From assembly GCF_022814865.1 (NCBI RefSeq), contig NZ_JAKVRD010000027.1, forward strand, positions 1-38,047: a stretch of DNA of 38,047 nucleotides, in the 5' to 3' direction. Below are positions 7,743-16,381 of this stretch, piece by piece (the stretch's first letter is position 1; each line of letters starts with the position of its first letter). This DNA comes from Shimia aestuarii. GTDB lineage: Bacteria; Pseudomonadota; Alphaproteobacteria; Rhodobacterales; Rhodobacteraceae. A program made the position numbers and the translations under genes. The notes under the pieces are model-generated. The model was not told the DNA's origin. It saw only the letters and a program-made list of their open reading frames with translations, and searched no databases.

Positions 7743-9704
7743 TCACCGTATCAATCCAATCGGCGGTGGCATTAAGCCGGAGACATCCACCTCAGGAATT
7801 TCGCGCAGCCCATCAAATTCTGCGACGTGCTTTGCCATGGTCTTCGCGAGATCTGCACGGCCATGAGGCGGATTGGCGATCTTTGAGCGAAGGTCGCGAT
7901 CAAGTTGCTGTGCCCACTCCAGAGAAACCAACCGGGGGGAAGGGCCTGGGCTCCACGCCAGTAATTTCGGGATGGGGTTTGCTTTCATTGTCATCCCTGT
8001 GCCGACAACGATTTCTTGAAGAACACGCCACTCTGAAGTCCATGGCAATGTCAGGTAGTTCTTAATCTGCATGATACTCTTGCTATAAGTTTTGCCTTTC
8101 GCTGCAGAGCAAGGCCACTCAAAAGAGGCGATATCTACAGCACGAACATCTTCCAAAGATGCGTTCTCATCGAACCCTAGATGCTCTGCCAAAACACCAG
8201 TTGCCAGCTTCAGGCTGCGATATGTGGTTGGGGCCGCTCCCATCGTGGCGACGACCGTTTCAAGCTCCCGCTCCAAATTTTCTGGTAAGCCACCGTGTCG
8301 CTGTCGGCGGTGCCATAATGGCTGCAGATGTTCAAAGCCTGAAATTTTACGGAGATCATGTACGCCTTTGTACACGTGAGACAAACAGTCATAAGGGCAA
8401 CTATCCCGCAACTCCTCCAACCACTTCTGTGTGATATCTTCTGGCGAAGTTTGCTTCTTGATAGCCTCTCTGCGAATAACCCAAAGATGCTCATATTCGT
8501 CAGTGATCAGAGCTGTTTTGGTGATCTTGATATATAATTCATCCCACGCAACGACGACAGGATCTTTTGGACGCGGCGGTAGCTTTGCAGCGGGAAATGA
8601 GCGCCGAATGCCTATCGGGACAGTAGGCAACAATTCAGCCGGGAGAACGCCTCGCAGGGCGTCCAGTTGTTCGCAACCAAGACGACATTGCGTTGGTGTG
8701 GATCGGGACCCACGACTTTTGTGATACTCAATGACTGTTTGTACCCAGTCTGCGGAGATCTCGGATGGCATCAAACCAGCCGCACTGCCCGGCATGGAGA
8801 TGTTGAATAGCGCATTTGTCTGGAACCCGGCAGATCGGGCCATTTTGCGGAGATCTGACCATGCCTGCTGAACTTCTGTGAGCCGGTAATCGCGACCTCC
8901 AATGCAATGCATGACGTCATTGATGTAGACGCGTAGCGTTTTCGTTTTGACGGGAGGAATGCCAACATCTGAGGGATCCGGCAAATTCACGACGGCCTTG
9001 CGCATGTCATCAAGGGTATCACTCACGCTATCCAGAAGCCCTCCGGCGGCAGCGAGACGATGTACATAGTCAAAGGCATTGAGAGACTTCTTGCATTTGA
9101 TCATGCTGCGCGCCGAAGCGATTTCAGGCGCCATCGTTATAAAGCGGCGATGATCACGCAAATTCGGTAGGGCAGCTGGCATCAACTCCGGCAAAAGCCC
9201 GGTACGCTCGACCAAGTCACCGTCATACAGCTGGCGGAATGCGTTCAATGCCCCACGAAAACGAATTCTCTTTGCTCCTCTGAGCGGTGCATAAGCATTT
9301 CTAATGATCTCATCATCCACGTGCCACGGCTCTGTTTTCGAGGGAAGAAATCTTGGCAGGTCATGTAAACTCGCCATTGTCCTGTTGAAACATAGACGTG
9401 CAGCGCGTCTCAACGAAGTCCAGGGATCACCGTCCGTGTTACAGGGATCAGCCAGCATCTGCGCATCCAGAATAGCTCTGCGCCAAGCCTTATAGTGTGT
9501 CGCGCCGTTCCAATGGCCGCGAAGATCGTCCTTGTCAGGCGGATATGTCTTGGCGAAATCAGGTGCCGCGAGATTGAGCGCCTCAACAGGTACCCCTTCT
9601 TTCTTTGCCAGGAGCTCAATCGCGACCATCGTAGTGAAGCGTGTTTCGTCTCTGACTGATAACGCATTACCGGTCAGCTGGGCATAGATTTCAGAGATCT
9701 GCAT
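7743..9704 (-). CDS. Third gene of recombinase trio; non-catalytic, core-binding-like protein of unknown function
   Basis: The 653-aa product starts at MQISEIYAQL (9704), whose ATG lies inside the end of the previous gene (14-base overlap). A longer upstream reading to 10052 is possible but would run fully through that gene and is not protein-like. No R-K-HxxR-Y set is visible. The protein is helical and basic, with a segment (TGVLAEHLGFDENASLEDV) that resembles a SAM-like core-binding helix bundle. It carries at least two copies of a loose motif, L-x-x-F/L-x-x-L followed by LLPELMP or LPAELLP. Overlap and shared strand with two recombinases imply that it works with them, perhaps as an accessory DNA-binding subunit. 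That role is inference. Confidence 0.75.
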   Translation of the reverse strand: MQISEIYAQLTGNALSVRDETRFTTMVAIELLAKKEGVPVEALNLAAPDFAKTYPPDKDDLRGHWNGATHYKAWRRAILDAQMLADPCNTDGDPWTSLRRAARLCFNRTMASLHDLPRFLPSKTEPWHVDDEIIRNAYAPLRGAKRIRFRGALNAFRQLYDGDLVERTGLLPELMPAALPNLRDHRRFITMAPEIASARSMIKCKKSLNAFDYVHRLAAAGGLLDSVSDTLDDMRKAVVNLPDPSDVGIPPVKTKTLRVYINDVMHCIGGRDYRLTEVQQAWSDLRKMARSAGFQTNALFNISMPGSAAGLMPSEISADWVQTVIEYHKSRGSRSTPTQCRLGCEQLDALRGVLPAELLPTVPIGIRRSFPAAKLPPRPKDPVVVAWDELYIKITKTALITDEYEHLWVIRREAIKKQTSPEDITQKWLEELRDSCPYDCLSHVYKGVHDLRKISGFEHLQPLWHRRQRHGGLPENLERELETVVATMGAAPTTYRSLKLATGVLAEHLGFDENASLEDVRAVDIASFEWPCSAAKGKTYSKSIMQIKNYLTLPWTSEWRVLQEIVVGTGMTMKANPIPKLLAWSPGPSPRLVSLEWAQQLDRDLRSKIANPPHGRADLAKTMAKHVAEFDGLREIPEVDVSGLMPPPIGLIR

Positions 9705-11172
9705 TGCGGTTCTCCTGTCGGTCTGTGAATGCGCGGATTTGGCGGATGAGATCACCGGGCATGAGAGCTTCCCGCCGATCGCTGGCTGCAGCCTGTACGC
9801 GCTGAACCGCCACCTGGCGTATGCGTTTCGCTTGGTATTTTTCCGCGGTTGCCGCTGATGTTTGTTGAGCCATGACCATAGCGTCGCGCGTGCCCCTTTC
9901 GCCGCGATGAATAGCTTGATCCGTGTGAAGCATTGTCCGCGTCGTCGTAAACGAGGTCCCGGAAAAAGTCTTGAACAGGCGGGGAATATAGGTCGGGCTG
10001 GTGTATTTTCCTCGGTCTCGCACAAAAAGAGGACCGCCTTGCTCCATGGCAAGGGCCCTCATGTCAGACAGATGGCGCGCATTGTGATCACCTATTACCA
10101 CCGCGTCGATATACCGTGCGAACTCGGGCTCCAGAGCGACTACGAGATGGTCGGTGTTGTGCGCTTTCGTCTTGTTGATCGCAGTATCGATCACCCATGT
10201 GCCGGCCTCCCAATACAGCGTCTCCCCGAAAATTAAACGAGCATCCGCGTTGCGCAGAGGCACAATGCTATAAAGACCGAGAATTGCGCCCGCATTGCGC
10301 AAAAGATGACGACGCGACGGACGTGGTTCAGAGGCAGCCCGCGACAGGAGTGCATCCGCTTTGTCTAACAGACCCAAAGTCGTGTTGCCTGTGTCGAGCA
10401 AAACCTGAAACTTCAGCGCGTCCTGCCCCTTTTCGTAGAGGGAGTATCGGGTCAAACGTTTGCTGAGATACCTTGTGTCCTCGTCAGAGGTGAGCCCGCT
10501 GTACCGTGCAAAGCGATAAAGTTCTTCAGCGGTGGCGCGCATTGTCGCCCAGCGGATGCCGTGTGACTTTTGATGCAGTCGCGCTTCAAGATCGGCGAGA
10601 TACAGGTTGATGGTGCCTTCCGAAATGGCCGGTTCAAATCCTGCTTCACGGGCCGACCATGTGAACTGACACAGCTTTTCACACATGCGGTGCAGGATAT
10701 CGCGGGCAGGAGCGGCGGCTTTCTTTCCGGGGAACCCGTACGCAGCACGACGCAACACCTCTTGCCAATCATCAGGCAGTTCCCACGGATGCACTGAGAC
10801 TTTCCGAGTCCGGGCGTTTGGTTTGTATCGGCAGGGGTCCCAATCAACGGACCGGTTTGCAGATACAGGGGCGGGCTCCAGAGCTGGCTGTGGAAGCAGC
10901 GCGGTTGCGGCGTCAACACTGGGTAGCTCGGATGGAAGAATGGTTTCGAAGGCCACGTACAGATGAGCGAGCCAAATGTCCGGCGCATCCGCAGCGCTAC
11001 TCTGAGCCCAGCGGGCATAGTCGGAGGCGACAGGCTGTTTTGTTCCGGAGGTAATTGCATGTTGCCAAACCTGATCCGCTGCCATCAGAGCGGGCAAGGG
11101 GAGATCATGAATCTCTTCGATGTGCAGAAATTGCTGCCAGGCTGGTTTGGAAAGAATGTGATATCGGTTCAT
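9691..11172 (-). CDS. Second gene of recombinase trio; divergent tyrosine recombinase-like protein
   Basis: The 493-aa product has an N-terminal helical, core-binding-like part (about 120-250) and a C-terminal region with a recognisable but altered catalytic outline. It shows a box I arginine in VPLRNADARLIFG, a lysine in NKTKAHN, TTTR where most family members have HxxR, and a tyrosine in SAATAEKYQAKR. The missing histidine suggests a weakly active or regulatory subunit. Its ATG overlaps the stop of the upstream recombinase gene as ATGA (11169-11172), and it overlaps the third gene by 14 bases, so all three are coupled. The family call comes from motif spacing. Confidence 0.72.
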   Translation of the reverse strand: MNRYHILSKPAWQQFLHIEEIHDLPLPALMAADQVWQHAITSGTKQPVASDYARWAQSSAADAPDIWLAHLYVAFETILPSELPSVDAATALLPQPALEPAPVSANRSVDWDPCRYKPNARTRKVSVHPWELPDDWQEVLRRAAYGFPGKKAAAPARDILHRMCEKLCQFTWSAREAGFEPAISEGTINLYLADLEARLHQKSHGIRWATMRATAEELYRFARYSGLTSDEDTRYLSKRLTRYSLYEKGQDALKFQVLLDTGNTTLGLLDKADALLSRAASEPRPSRRHLLRNAGAILGLYSIVPLRNADARLIFGETLYWEAGTWVIDTAINKTKAHNTDHLVVALEPEFARYIDAVVIGDHNARHLSDMRALAMEQGGPLFVRDRGKYTSPTYIPRLFKTFSGTSFTTTRTMLHTDQAIHRGERGTRDAMVMAQQTSAATAEKYQAKRIRQVAVQRVQAAASDRREALMPGDLIRQIRAFTDRQENRNADL

Positions 11173-13076
11173 GAGGCTTCACTTCGCTCCTGCAGGATTT
11201 TGGCACGGCGACGTGCCGTGTCTCTCTGCACGTTCAGCACTGATTGTTTGGCGTTGATCCAAGCGTAGTTGCGCTGGACGACAGCGACTGAATCTCCGAG
11301 GATTTTTGCGAGATCTTCCATCGACCGGCGGCCTTCATTGATGTCGATCGAACAGTAGCCGTGGCGATAATTGTGGGAATTCATTGGCAGGCCGATTGCA
11401 CCAGAAGCCTCTGCAAGCCAGATGTAAAAGGTACTGGCAACGAACCCATCGTTTGAGGTGACGGCTTTCTCAAGTGGTGGAAAAAGCGCGTGTGTTTTGT
11501 CGGCCTCGGGGAACAAGGGCCGGATTTCACTCAAGTAGAACTTGATGATCTCGACAGCATGGTCTCCGGCGCCGCGCTTCTCGATCGTGATCGGCTCGAG
11601 TTCTTCGCCGCGTTCAGAGAGAAACCGTCCGTTTTTCAGCTCCTCATTCGGAAACTTGATGATCACATGGGGTGACCGCCCTCTCAGATGCAGATGCATC
11701 GTTTTCTTGGGACCGCTGTGCCGGAGTGAGAGCATGTTTTGCCGGCGAAATGGCGCACCCTCCAAGGCGATGGCTGCGTAGGCGGCCATCATACCGAACA
11801 TTCGAACCTGCCGGAGTGCTGCTTTGACGGAGGAGCGCTCCCTGTCTGGCAGGGCGGCCAACACGGCTGGCTTTGAAAGTGTCTTCAACTCTAGGCCATG
11901 TTGTTTTGCGGTGGCGAGGACTTCGAGAGCACGACGGTAATATTCGAGGTGCTGAATCTGAAAGAGGGCAGTTTTTCGGGGATCACGCAGGAGAGATTGG
12001 CACCATTTCTTGACCTTCGGGCTCATCGTTTTTCCTGCTGATCTGCCCTCGACCAAATAGGGAAGGACTTTCGTCAGCCCTCTGACATAGGTGCCGGCAT
12101 CGGGCAGTCCATTCCGATGCAAAAGACTGCCAAGATCAGCGGCATAACCAGCGAGTGTTCGCGTCTTAAGGTCCGCATTTCTGCCCCACGCAGCCAAGAC
12201 GCAGTCGATATAATTTTCGGAGAACAGATGCTTCAGATCGACCTCGTTTGAGAGGTTCGGGAACAACTCAAGGAGGGTCTGGATATAAAGTGAGGTCGCG
12301 GCACTATACGTTGCGCGCGTCGAGGCAGAAAGCGCTGTGGCCATATGTGCGTGGCGCGGATCATCAACTTGCTCTCGAGCGGCGACCTCGACCCAATTAC
12401 TGATGGCGTTCTGAAGTGGCTCAGGGAGAGTCGAGATGCGGCCAGCGGGTTTGACTGCCGGGGTCACGGGGTAGGGGGGTAAGAACGGGCGTAAACATTC
12501 AATGTCGCGCAGTCCATCGAAAGCTTTCAGGCCGTTTCGCAGTCTCTTGCGCTGCGCCACAGGGGCAGACGACAGCGAAGCCTCGGCCCGGTCCAATGTC
12601 AAACCCGAGGGTGAGATATCGCCAGTACGGCAGCAGTCGACCAAAGCGGTCAGTGCAATACGATTTTGCTTTCGGAAGAAACCGGCGGCAACCAGAAGGT
12701 CCACGCGCCGCAACAGTTCAGCCCATTCATCGTCACGTGCCCTCCGCTCAAGCTTGGCGGCTTTTGCACCGGTAACAGCTTCAATGAGGCGGCGGCCGGC
12801 GCGTTGCTGCTGTTTATAGGTCTCTTCTGCAATTCCCGCTGCGTGGATGAGAGCCTGAAGTGCCGTCATGCCACCACGCAGCTTGGGAACAGCTTTCTCA
12901 TAGTCCGACAACACTGCGGGAAAATGATCGAAATCCGGACCTTCGAAACCATGGATCGCAAAAGCAGATTTGGCTTTGCGAATATCCTGCTTTTGGCTCT
13001 TGCTACCGTGTATCTCAACATGTGCAACGGCCTCTTGCATCGTCGGAATTCTCGAGGTTCTTTCAGTCATGGGCAT
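11169..13076 (-). CDS. First gene of recombinase trio; large tyrosine recombinase (phage-integrase superfamily)
   Basis: The 635-aa protein would catalyse DNA strand exchange through a phosphotyrosine intermediate. Its C-terminal 200 residues contain a box I arginine (FRRQNMLSLRHSG), a beta-hairpin lysine (NEELKNGR), box II HxxR (SHNYRHGYCS), LGDS in place of the usual LGH, and the nucleophile in QRNYAW. All core residues appear present. The N-terminal two thirds are helical. They include LKAFDGLRDIECLRPFLPP, which echoes the LLP/LP motif of the third trio protein. At 635 aa it is about twice the size of a simple phage integrase. It leads the trio operon, with repeats just upstream at 13090-13180. 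Confidence 0.85.
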   Translation of the reverse strand: MPMTERTSRIPTMQEAVAHVEIHGSKSQKQDIRKAKSAFAIHGFEGPDFDHFPAVLSDYEKAVPKLRGGMTALQALIHAAGIAEETYKQQQRAGRRLIEAVTGAKAAKLERRARDDEWAELLRRVDLLVAAGFFRKQNRIALTALVDCCRTGDISPSGLTLDRAEASLSSAPVAQRKRLRNGLKAFDGLRDIECLRPFLPPYPVTPAVKPAGRISTLPEPLQNAISNWVEVAAREQVDDPRHAHMATALSASTRATYSAATSLYIQTLLELFPNLSNEVDLKHLFSENYIDCVLAAWGRNADLKTRTLAGYAADLGSLLHRNGLPDAGTYVRGLTKVLPYLVEGRSAGKTMSPKVKKWCQSLLRDPRKTALFQIQHLEYYRRALEVLATAKQHGLELKTLSKPAVLAALPDRERSSVKAALRQVRMFGMMAAYAAIALEGAPFRRQNMLSLRHSGPKKTMHLHLRGRSPHVIIKFPNEELKNGRFLSERGEELEPITIEKRGAGDHAVEIIKFYLSEIRPLFPEADKTHALFPPLEKAVTSNDGFVASTFYIWLAEASGAIGLPMNSHNYRHGYCSIDINEGRRSMEDLAKILGDSVAVVQRNYAWINAKQSVLNVQRDTARRRAKILQERSEAS

Positions 13077-13089
13077 TTCCGTAAGAGCT

Positions 13090-13122
13090 TGGCGTTACAG
13101 GGGCTTTCTGGCGTTATCGGGG
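13090..13122. repeat. Tandem 14-mers upstream of the recombinase trio
   Basis: TGGCGTTACAGGGG (13090-13103) and TGGCGTTATCGGGG (13109-13122) agree at 12 of 14 positions and lie 19 bases apart. A third relative, CGGCGTTATCGGAG, is at 13203-13216. They sit directly before the start of the trio's first gene, so they are candidate operators or recombinase-binding sites. Confidence 0.55.
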
Positions 13123-13127
13123 AAGTG

Positions 13128-13180
13128 GTAACGAACATTCATGAATTTCCCCGAACCGGAAATTTAGGACCGTTCGTTAC
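13128..13180. repeat. Nine-bp inverted repeat GTAACGAAC / GTTCGTTAC
   Basis: Perfect arms at 13128-13136 and 13172-13180 are separated by 35 bases. The right arm covers the stop codon of the small HTH gene. The core CGTTA recurs in both orientations about seven times between 13093 and 13526. This supports a protein-binding region serving the trio promoter and possibly recombination. Confidence 0.5.
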
Positions 13181-13737
13181 AAATGGCATTGGCGGGAGAC
13201 CTCGGCGTTATCGGAGCAAATCGCTGCAAATACGTTACGAGAGGCGGTTTTCGAGGCAGTATTGGTAGCCGGAACGGCTGCTATTGCTGGCATGAATGGG
13301 ATCGTATCATTCCGCAGATACGCGTCGATCTGAGCAGGAATCCAGCGCCTGCCTCTTGCAGCCGCCTGGCCGTGTCCCGTTTGGGTCAGTTCAACAGGTG
13401 CGGGGAGGGTGAGGCGCTCTTCACAAATTGCGGCATTGATCGCTGAAACGCTCAGGCCAGTGTACTCAGATACCCAGGTGGATTTTTGGAGGGGGTAGAG
13501 TAGGGTCTCCATACTCTCGGCGTTACGTACTGCGACACCGAGGATTTTTTGCATTACGTCATGAACTGAATATCGATGGTTTTTCGCATGACCGGACAAC
13601 TCGCGGATATCAAATCCTGCGGTCAGGCGAGGAACCGAGTTTTTGCCAATCTGCGCCCAAGCGGCAAGTTCTGCTGTTGACATGACAGCAGATGTGCGCA
13701 GCGCGATTGGAGTAAGAGATGCGATAAAGGCGGTCAT
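13177..13737 (-). CDS. Double helix-turn-helix protein, probable recombination directionality factor or regulator
   Basis: The product is 186 aa from the ATG at 13737; a GTG two codons earlier and an ATG at 13683 are alternatives. Two similar DNA-binding units can be seen. The first is MSTAELAAWAQIGKNSVPRL, followed by a basic wing (HAKNHRYSVHDV). The second is STWVSEYTGLSVSAINAAI, followed by ARGRRWIPAQIDAYL. Each resembles the excisionase/MerR-type fold with a tyrosine- or tryptophan-bearing wing. It is transcribed in the same direction as the trio, 100 bases upstream of it across a repeat-rich gap. A role as excisionase or trio regulator is inferred from position and fold. I do not recognise the exact family. 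Confidence 0.68.
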   Translation of the reverse strand: MTAFIASLTPIALRTSAVMSTAELAAWAQIGKNSVPRLTAGFDIRELSGHAKNHRYSVHDVMQKILGVAVRNAESMETLLYPLQKSTWVSEYTGLSVSAINAAICEERLTLPAPVELTQTGHGQAAARGRRWIPAQIDAYLRNDTIPFMPAIAAVPATNTASKTASRNVFAAICSDNAEVSRQCHL

Positions 13738-13933
13738 TTGCACGGCTTATTATTGATAGATTGCTACCTAAGTATCCGTGAGCTACCTGCCTTCAAGAAG
13801 TTTTTTCTGCACCAAAACGTAGAACTGTATGGATTTTGGTCGTTTTGTTGCGTGATGTACTGATAAATAGTAGGTTGCAACCAAACTATTTCCTAAGAAT
13901 GTTCCGTGATCGCGGAACAGTATAGGAGTCCAA
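13738..13933. promoter_or_regulatory. Divergent control region with two palindromes before the MarR gene
   Basis: A perfect palindrome GGTTGCAACC lies at 13873-13882, flanked by TAGT and ACTA arms. An inverted repeat GTTCCG-N6-CGGAAC lies at 13901-13918, only 15 bases before the MarR start and next to its AGGAG ribosome-binding site (13924-13928). The second is well placed as an autoregulatory MarR operator. The region is AT-richer than its surroundings. Confidence 0.55.
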
Positions 13934-14407
13934 ATGCCGTCAGACTTGGAAATCCCCAAATTTGATCAGGATCACGTTCAGCGCGGGCGGGATATCTACG
14001 ATCTGTGTTCAGCGATCTCGAAGGAGATTATGAAGCGGCGACAGGTCAAGCTCGGCTCGATCGGTCTTTCCGCGGGCACTGCAGGTTTTATTCGAGTTGT
14101 AGGTGATCGAGAAGATCTGACGCTGTCAGATGTTGCCAGGGCGCTTCGGGTTGAGACCGCCACTCTGAGTTCTCTGGCTGTTAGAATGGAGCGAGATCGC
14201 CTTCTCATCAGGCAGCCCTCTCCGAAAGACAAACGTGCCATGCTTCTATGTCTTACGCCGCGTGCTCGAGAGCTCGGCCAACAGGCAGAACTGATCGCAA
14301 ATATGGATCTCGCTGATGTGACTTATGGATTGTCCGATTCTGAACAGAGCCAACTTGTCAGGTCTCTTCAGCATGTCCTTCAAAATTTTGATGATCTCTC
14401 CTTGTGA
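13934..14407 (+). CDS. MarR-family transcriptional regulator
   Basis: This is a 157-aa winged-helix dimer. The DNA-binding domain (about residues 55-110) reads LTLSDVARALRVETATLSSL for the HTH, then a wing with RQPSPKDKRAMLLCLTPRA, in which the DxR segment is characteristic of MarR proteins. N- and C-terminal helices form the dimer region. It starts at ATG 13934 behind TATAGGAG. It sits alone on the plus strand between the recombinase module and the interrupted integrase, and two palindromes lie just upstream. Its ligand and targets are unknown; it may control the mobile module. Confidence 0.88.
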   Translation: MPSDLEIPKFDQDHVQRGRDIYDLCSAISKEIMKRRQVKLGSIGLSAGTAGFIRVVGDREDLTLSDVARALRVETATLSSLAVRMERDRLLIRQPSPKDKRAMLLCLTPRARELGQQAELIANMDLADVTYGLSDSEQSQLVRSLQHVLQNFDDLSL

Positions 14408-14778
14408 ACCAAGACTGGTTCTCCATTTTTTCGAGGAGGTTCTTCAGACCTTTCTTAATATCAGGCTAAGGCTGTGCTTACCCTGCATTCAGCATTGCGG
14501 ACCCCATTTTGATGCGCAGCAAATGTTCGTGGACATTGCCGGGATCATGAGTTCACTTTACGTTCTTGAATATGCGAGGGGATTTCTGTGGTCTCTTTGC
14601 CTCTTTGCCGCCCGCGCCCATGAACACTGCGGGCTTTCTGCGATCAGCTTTCCGCGATGTCCACGGGGGGCGCTGAGCTCTGGATCCGCGAGTGACAACG
14701 GCTGATATTGATCAAAGTTCTGGTTGTCTCGGTGCGGATTCAACCAAGCAGCATTTTAGATATCTCGCATTTTGACGC
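14408..14778. other. Non-coding stretch between MarR gene and interrupted integrase
   Basis: No reading frame here has convincing composition or a ribosome-binding site. The only feature I can support is the FnrL-like box described separately. It may contain degraded sequence left by insertion events. Confidence 0.4.
14702..14715. promoter_or_regulatory. FnrL/FNR-like box without an obvious target gene
   Basis: CTGATATTGATCAA matches the FNR consensus TTGAT-N4-ATCAA at nine of ten fixed positions. In Rhodobacteraceae such boxes precede oxygen-responsive genes, but here the plus-strand side runs into the 3' end of the interrupted integrase and the minus-strand side into a gap. It may be a displaced promoter or chance. 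Confidence 0.4.
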
Positions 14779-15188
14779 TCAACTCTGCGCCTCCTGGAAC
14801 GCTTCCGATACCTTAGCTGCTGCAGATTGTGAGGCGAGCAGTCGTCGTGCATATCGGGCAGGCATTTCAGGTGAAGTCCAGCGCCCTGCCACCATAATTG
14901 ATGACAAGTCACAGCCCAGACGAAAAGCATCCTGCACACCTCCGACTCGTGTGCTGTGTGCTGATACATCGTTTCGGCCAGTACGTCGCCGGATGATCCG
15001 GGATAGTGTTGCGGGGTCCAGGGGAGTTCTTAAGCCTCCCCTCTGCGATTTCGTGAGAATTGGATGATCAGCCTTTAAGCCAGCTTCATCAATCCATGCG
15101 ATTACTGCATTCGTGCCTCGACTCGATAGGAATGCAAAAGCACCCTCGCCATTTTGGTCCGTTTTGGATCGAGACACGAAGAGCAAGC
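14779..15188 (-). pseudogene. Tyrosine recombinase, C-terminal half, cut by IS3 element
   Basis: This is the catalytic end of a phage-integrase-family protein: lysine in SRSKTDQNGEG, box II HSTR (SAHSTRVGGVQ), AGRW in the LGH position, and nucleophile in ARYARR. Its first half lies at 16462-17038 on the other side of the insertion sequence. Removing the IS and one copy of the AGC duplication joins the halves in frame as DDGSS-LLFVSRS, giving an intact product of about 327 aa. The interruption is therefore recent and precise. A TTG at 15186 could in principle start a fragment, but it would lack the core-binding domain and the first catalytic arginine. Confidence 0.88.
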
Positions 15189-15227
15189 TGAGCTACTCCC
15201 CATCGGTTGGACAGTATCTGGCGTAAA

Positions 15228-16127
15228 TTAAGCTACTCTTTGCATCTGCCGATCGGGTTGGGTTTCGTCTTTTCTCAGCCAATAGACCACGGCGGGTGGC
15301 CTGCCGCCAAGGGCTGAGTGTGGGCGTTGGTTATTGTAGAAGGTCATCCATTTTCGAATGCCCGCTTTCGCTTCTGATCCGGTTTCCCAGGCATGCAGGT
15401 AGGCGCATTCATATTTCAGCGTCCGCCACAGCCGCTCGATGAAGATGTTGTCGAGGAATCTGCCCTTTCCATCCATCGAGATGCGCACGCCGGTTCTGCG
15501 CAGCCGGTCCGTCCAGGCGAAGGACGTGAACTGGCTGCCCTGATCGGTGTTCATGATCTCGGGCGGGCCGAACTTGTGGATGGCCTCGTTCAGTGCCTCA
15601 ACACAGAAGTCGGCCTCCAGCGTGTTCGAGATGCGCCAGGCCAGGACCTTCCGGGTATGCCAGTCCATGATGGCGACCAGATACAGGAACCCGCGCCTCA
15701 TGGGCAGGTAGGTGATGTCCGAACACCAGACCTGGTTCGGCCGCTCGACCCTCAGCCCCTTCAGCAGGTAGGGGTATGTCTTGTGCCCTTTCGCCGGCCT
15801 GCTCGTGTTGGGCTTCTGGTAGATCGGCATCAACCCCATCAGGCGCATCAGCCGGCGGATGCGCTTCTCGTTCACCAGGTGGCCGTCATTGCGCAGGTGC
15901 CAGGTCATTTGCCGGACACCGAAGAACGGCGTTTCCAGGAACTGCTCGTCGATCTGACGCATCAGGTTGAGGTTCTGCTCGGTCTCCCCCTTCGGCGTGT
16001 AGTAGAACGACGAGCGCGCGATCGACAGCAGCTTGCACTGCTGGACAATCGACAGCTGCGGATGGTCAGGCTCGATCATGCCGCGCCTCACTTCCCGCCC
16101 CAAGGCTTCAGCTTTCGTTCCAAAAAA
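15228..16127 (-). CDS. IS3 transposase orfB (DDE catalytic part, made by -1 frameshift)
   Basis: The integrase-core transposase has the acidic triad in CSDITYLP, NTDQGSQFTS and DNIFIERLWRTLKYE (D, D and E 35 residues apart). An HTH_21-like segment lies before it and the end is NNQRPHSALGGRPP. It is expected to be expressed as an OrfAB fusion by -1 slippage at T-TTT-TTG, that is the A-run 16122-16127 on the plus strand. An internal ATG at 16079 (MIEPDHPQ) could give OrfB alone (283 aa). No frameshift or stop interrupts it. Confidence 0.92.
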   Translation of the reverse strand, partial: FFGTKAEALGREVRRGMIEPDHPQLSIVQQCKLLSIARSSFYYTPKGETEQNLNLMRQIDEQFLETPFFGVRQMTWHLRNDGHLVNEKRIRRLMRLMGLMPIYQKPNTSRPAKGHKTYPYLLKGLRVERPNQVWCSDITYLPMRRGFLYLVAIMDWHTRKVLAWRISNTLEADFCVEALNEAIHKFGPPEIMNTDQGSQFTSFAWTDRLRRTGVRISMDGKGRFLDNIFIERLWRTLKYECAYLHAWETGSEAKAGIRKWMTFYNNQRPHSALGGRPPAVVYWLRKDETQPDRQMQRVA

Positions 16128-16381
16128 GAGTTGGCCACGGCCAGCTCCCCGATCTTGGCGTGGAGTTCCTTTACCTGCTCCTCGTCGATCTCGGGCTTTT
16201 TCCGGGCGCCGCGCTCGAACACACCGGACGCGCCCTCCAGCAGGGCACGTTTCCATTGATGGATCATCGTCGGATGAACCCCGAACCGGCTCGCCAACTC
16301 GGCGGCGGTCTCTTCGCCTTTCAGGGCTTCCAGCGCGACCTTCGCCTTGAACTCGGGCGCATGCTGCTTGCGTTTCGACAT
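16088..16381 (-). CDS. IS3 transposase orfA (DNA-binding part)
   Basis: The 97-aa product has the typical IS3 orfA form: a basic start MSKRKQHAPEFKAKVALEAL, an HTH (TAAELASRFGVHPTMIHQWK) and a leucine-zipper-like tail (ELHAKIGELAVANSFLERKL). It overlaps the orfB frame by about 40 bases, with the slippery T-run within the overlap. It would bind the terminal repeats and, fused to orfB, form the active transposase. Confidence 0.92.
   Translation of the reverse strand: MSKRKQHAPEFKAKVALEALKGEETAAELASRFGVHPTMIHQWKRALLEGASGVFERGARKKPEIDEEQVKELHAKIGELAVANSFLERKLKPWGGK

Noticed and set aside
9705..10052. N-terminal extension of the third trio gene
   Set aside because: It lies wholly inside the second trio gene in another frame and is not protein-like; the ATG at 9704 gives a natural overlap.
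15393..16259. 288-codon plus-strand frame across the insertion sequence
   Set aside because: It is antisense to the intact transposase orfB, with composition typical of a shadow frame.
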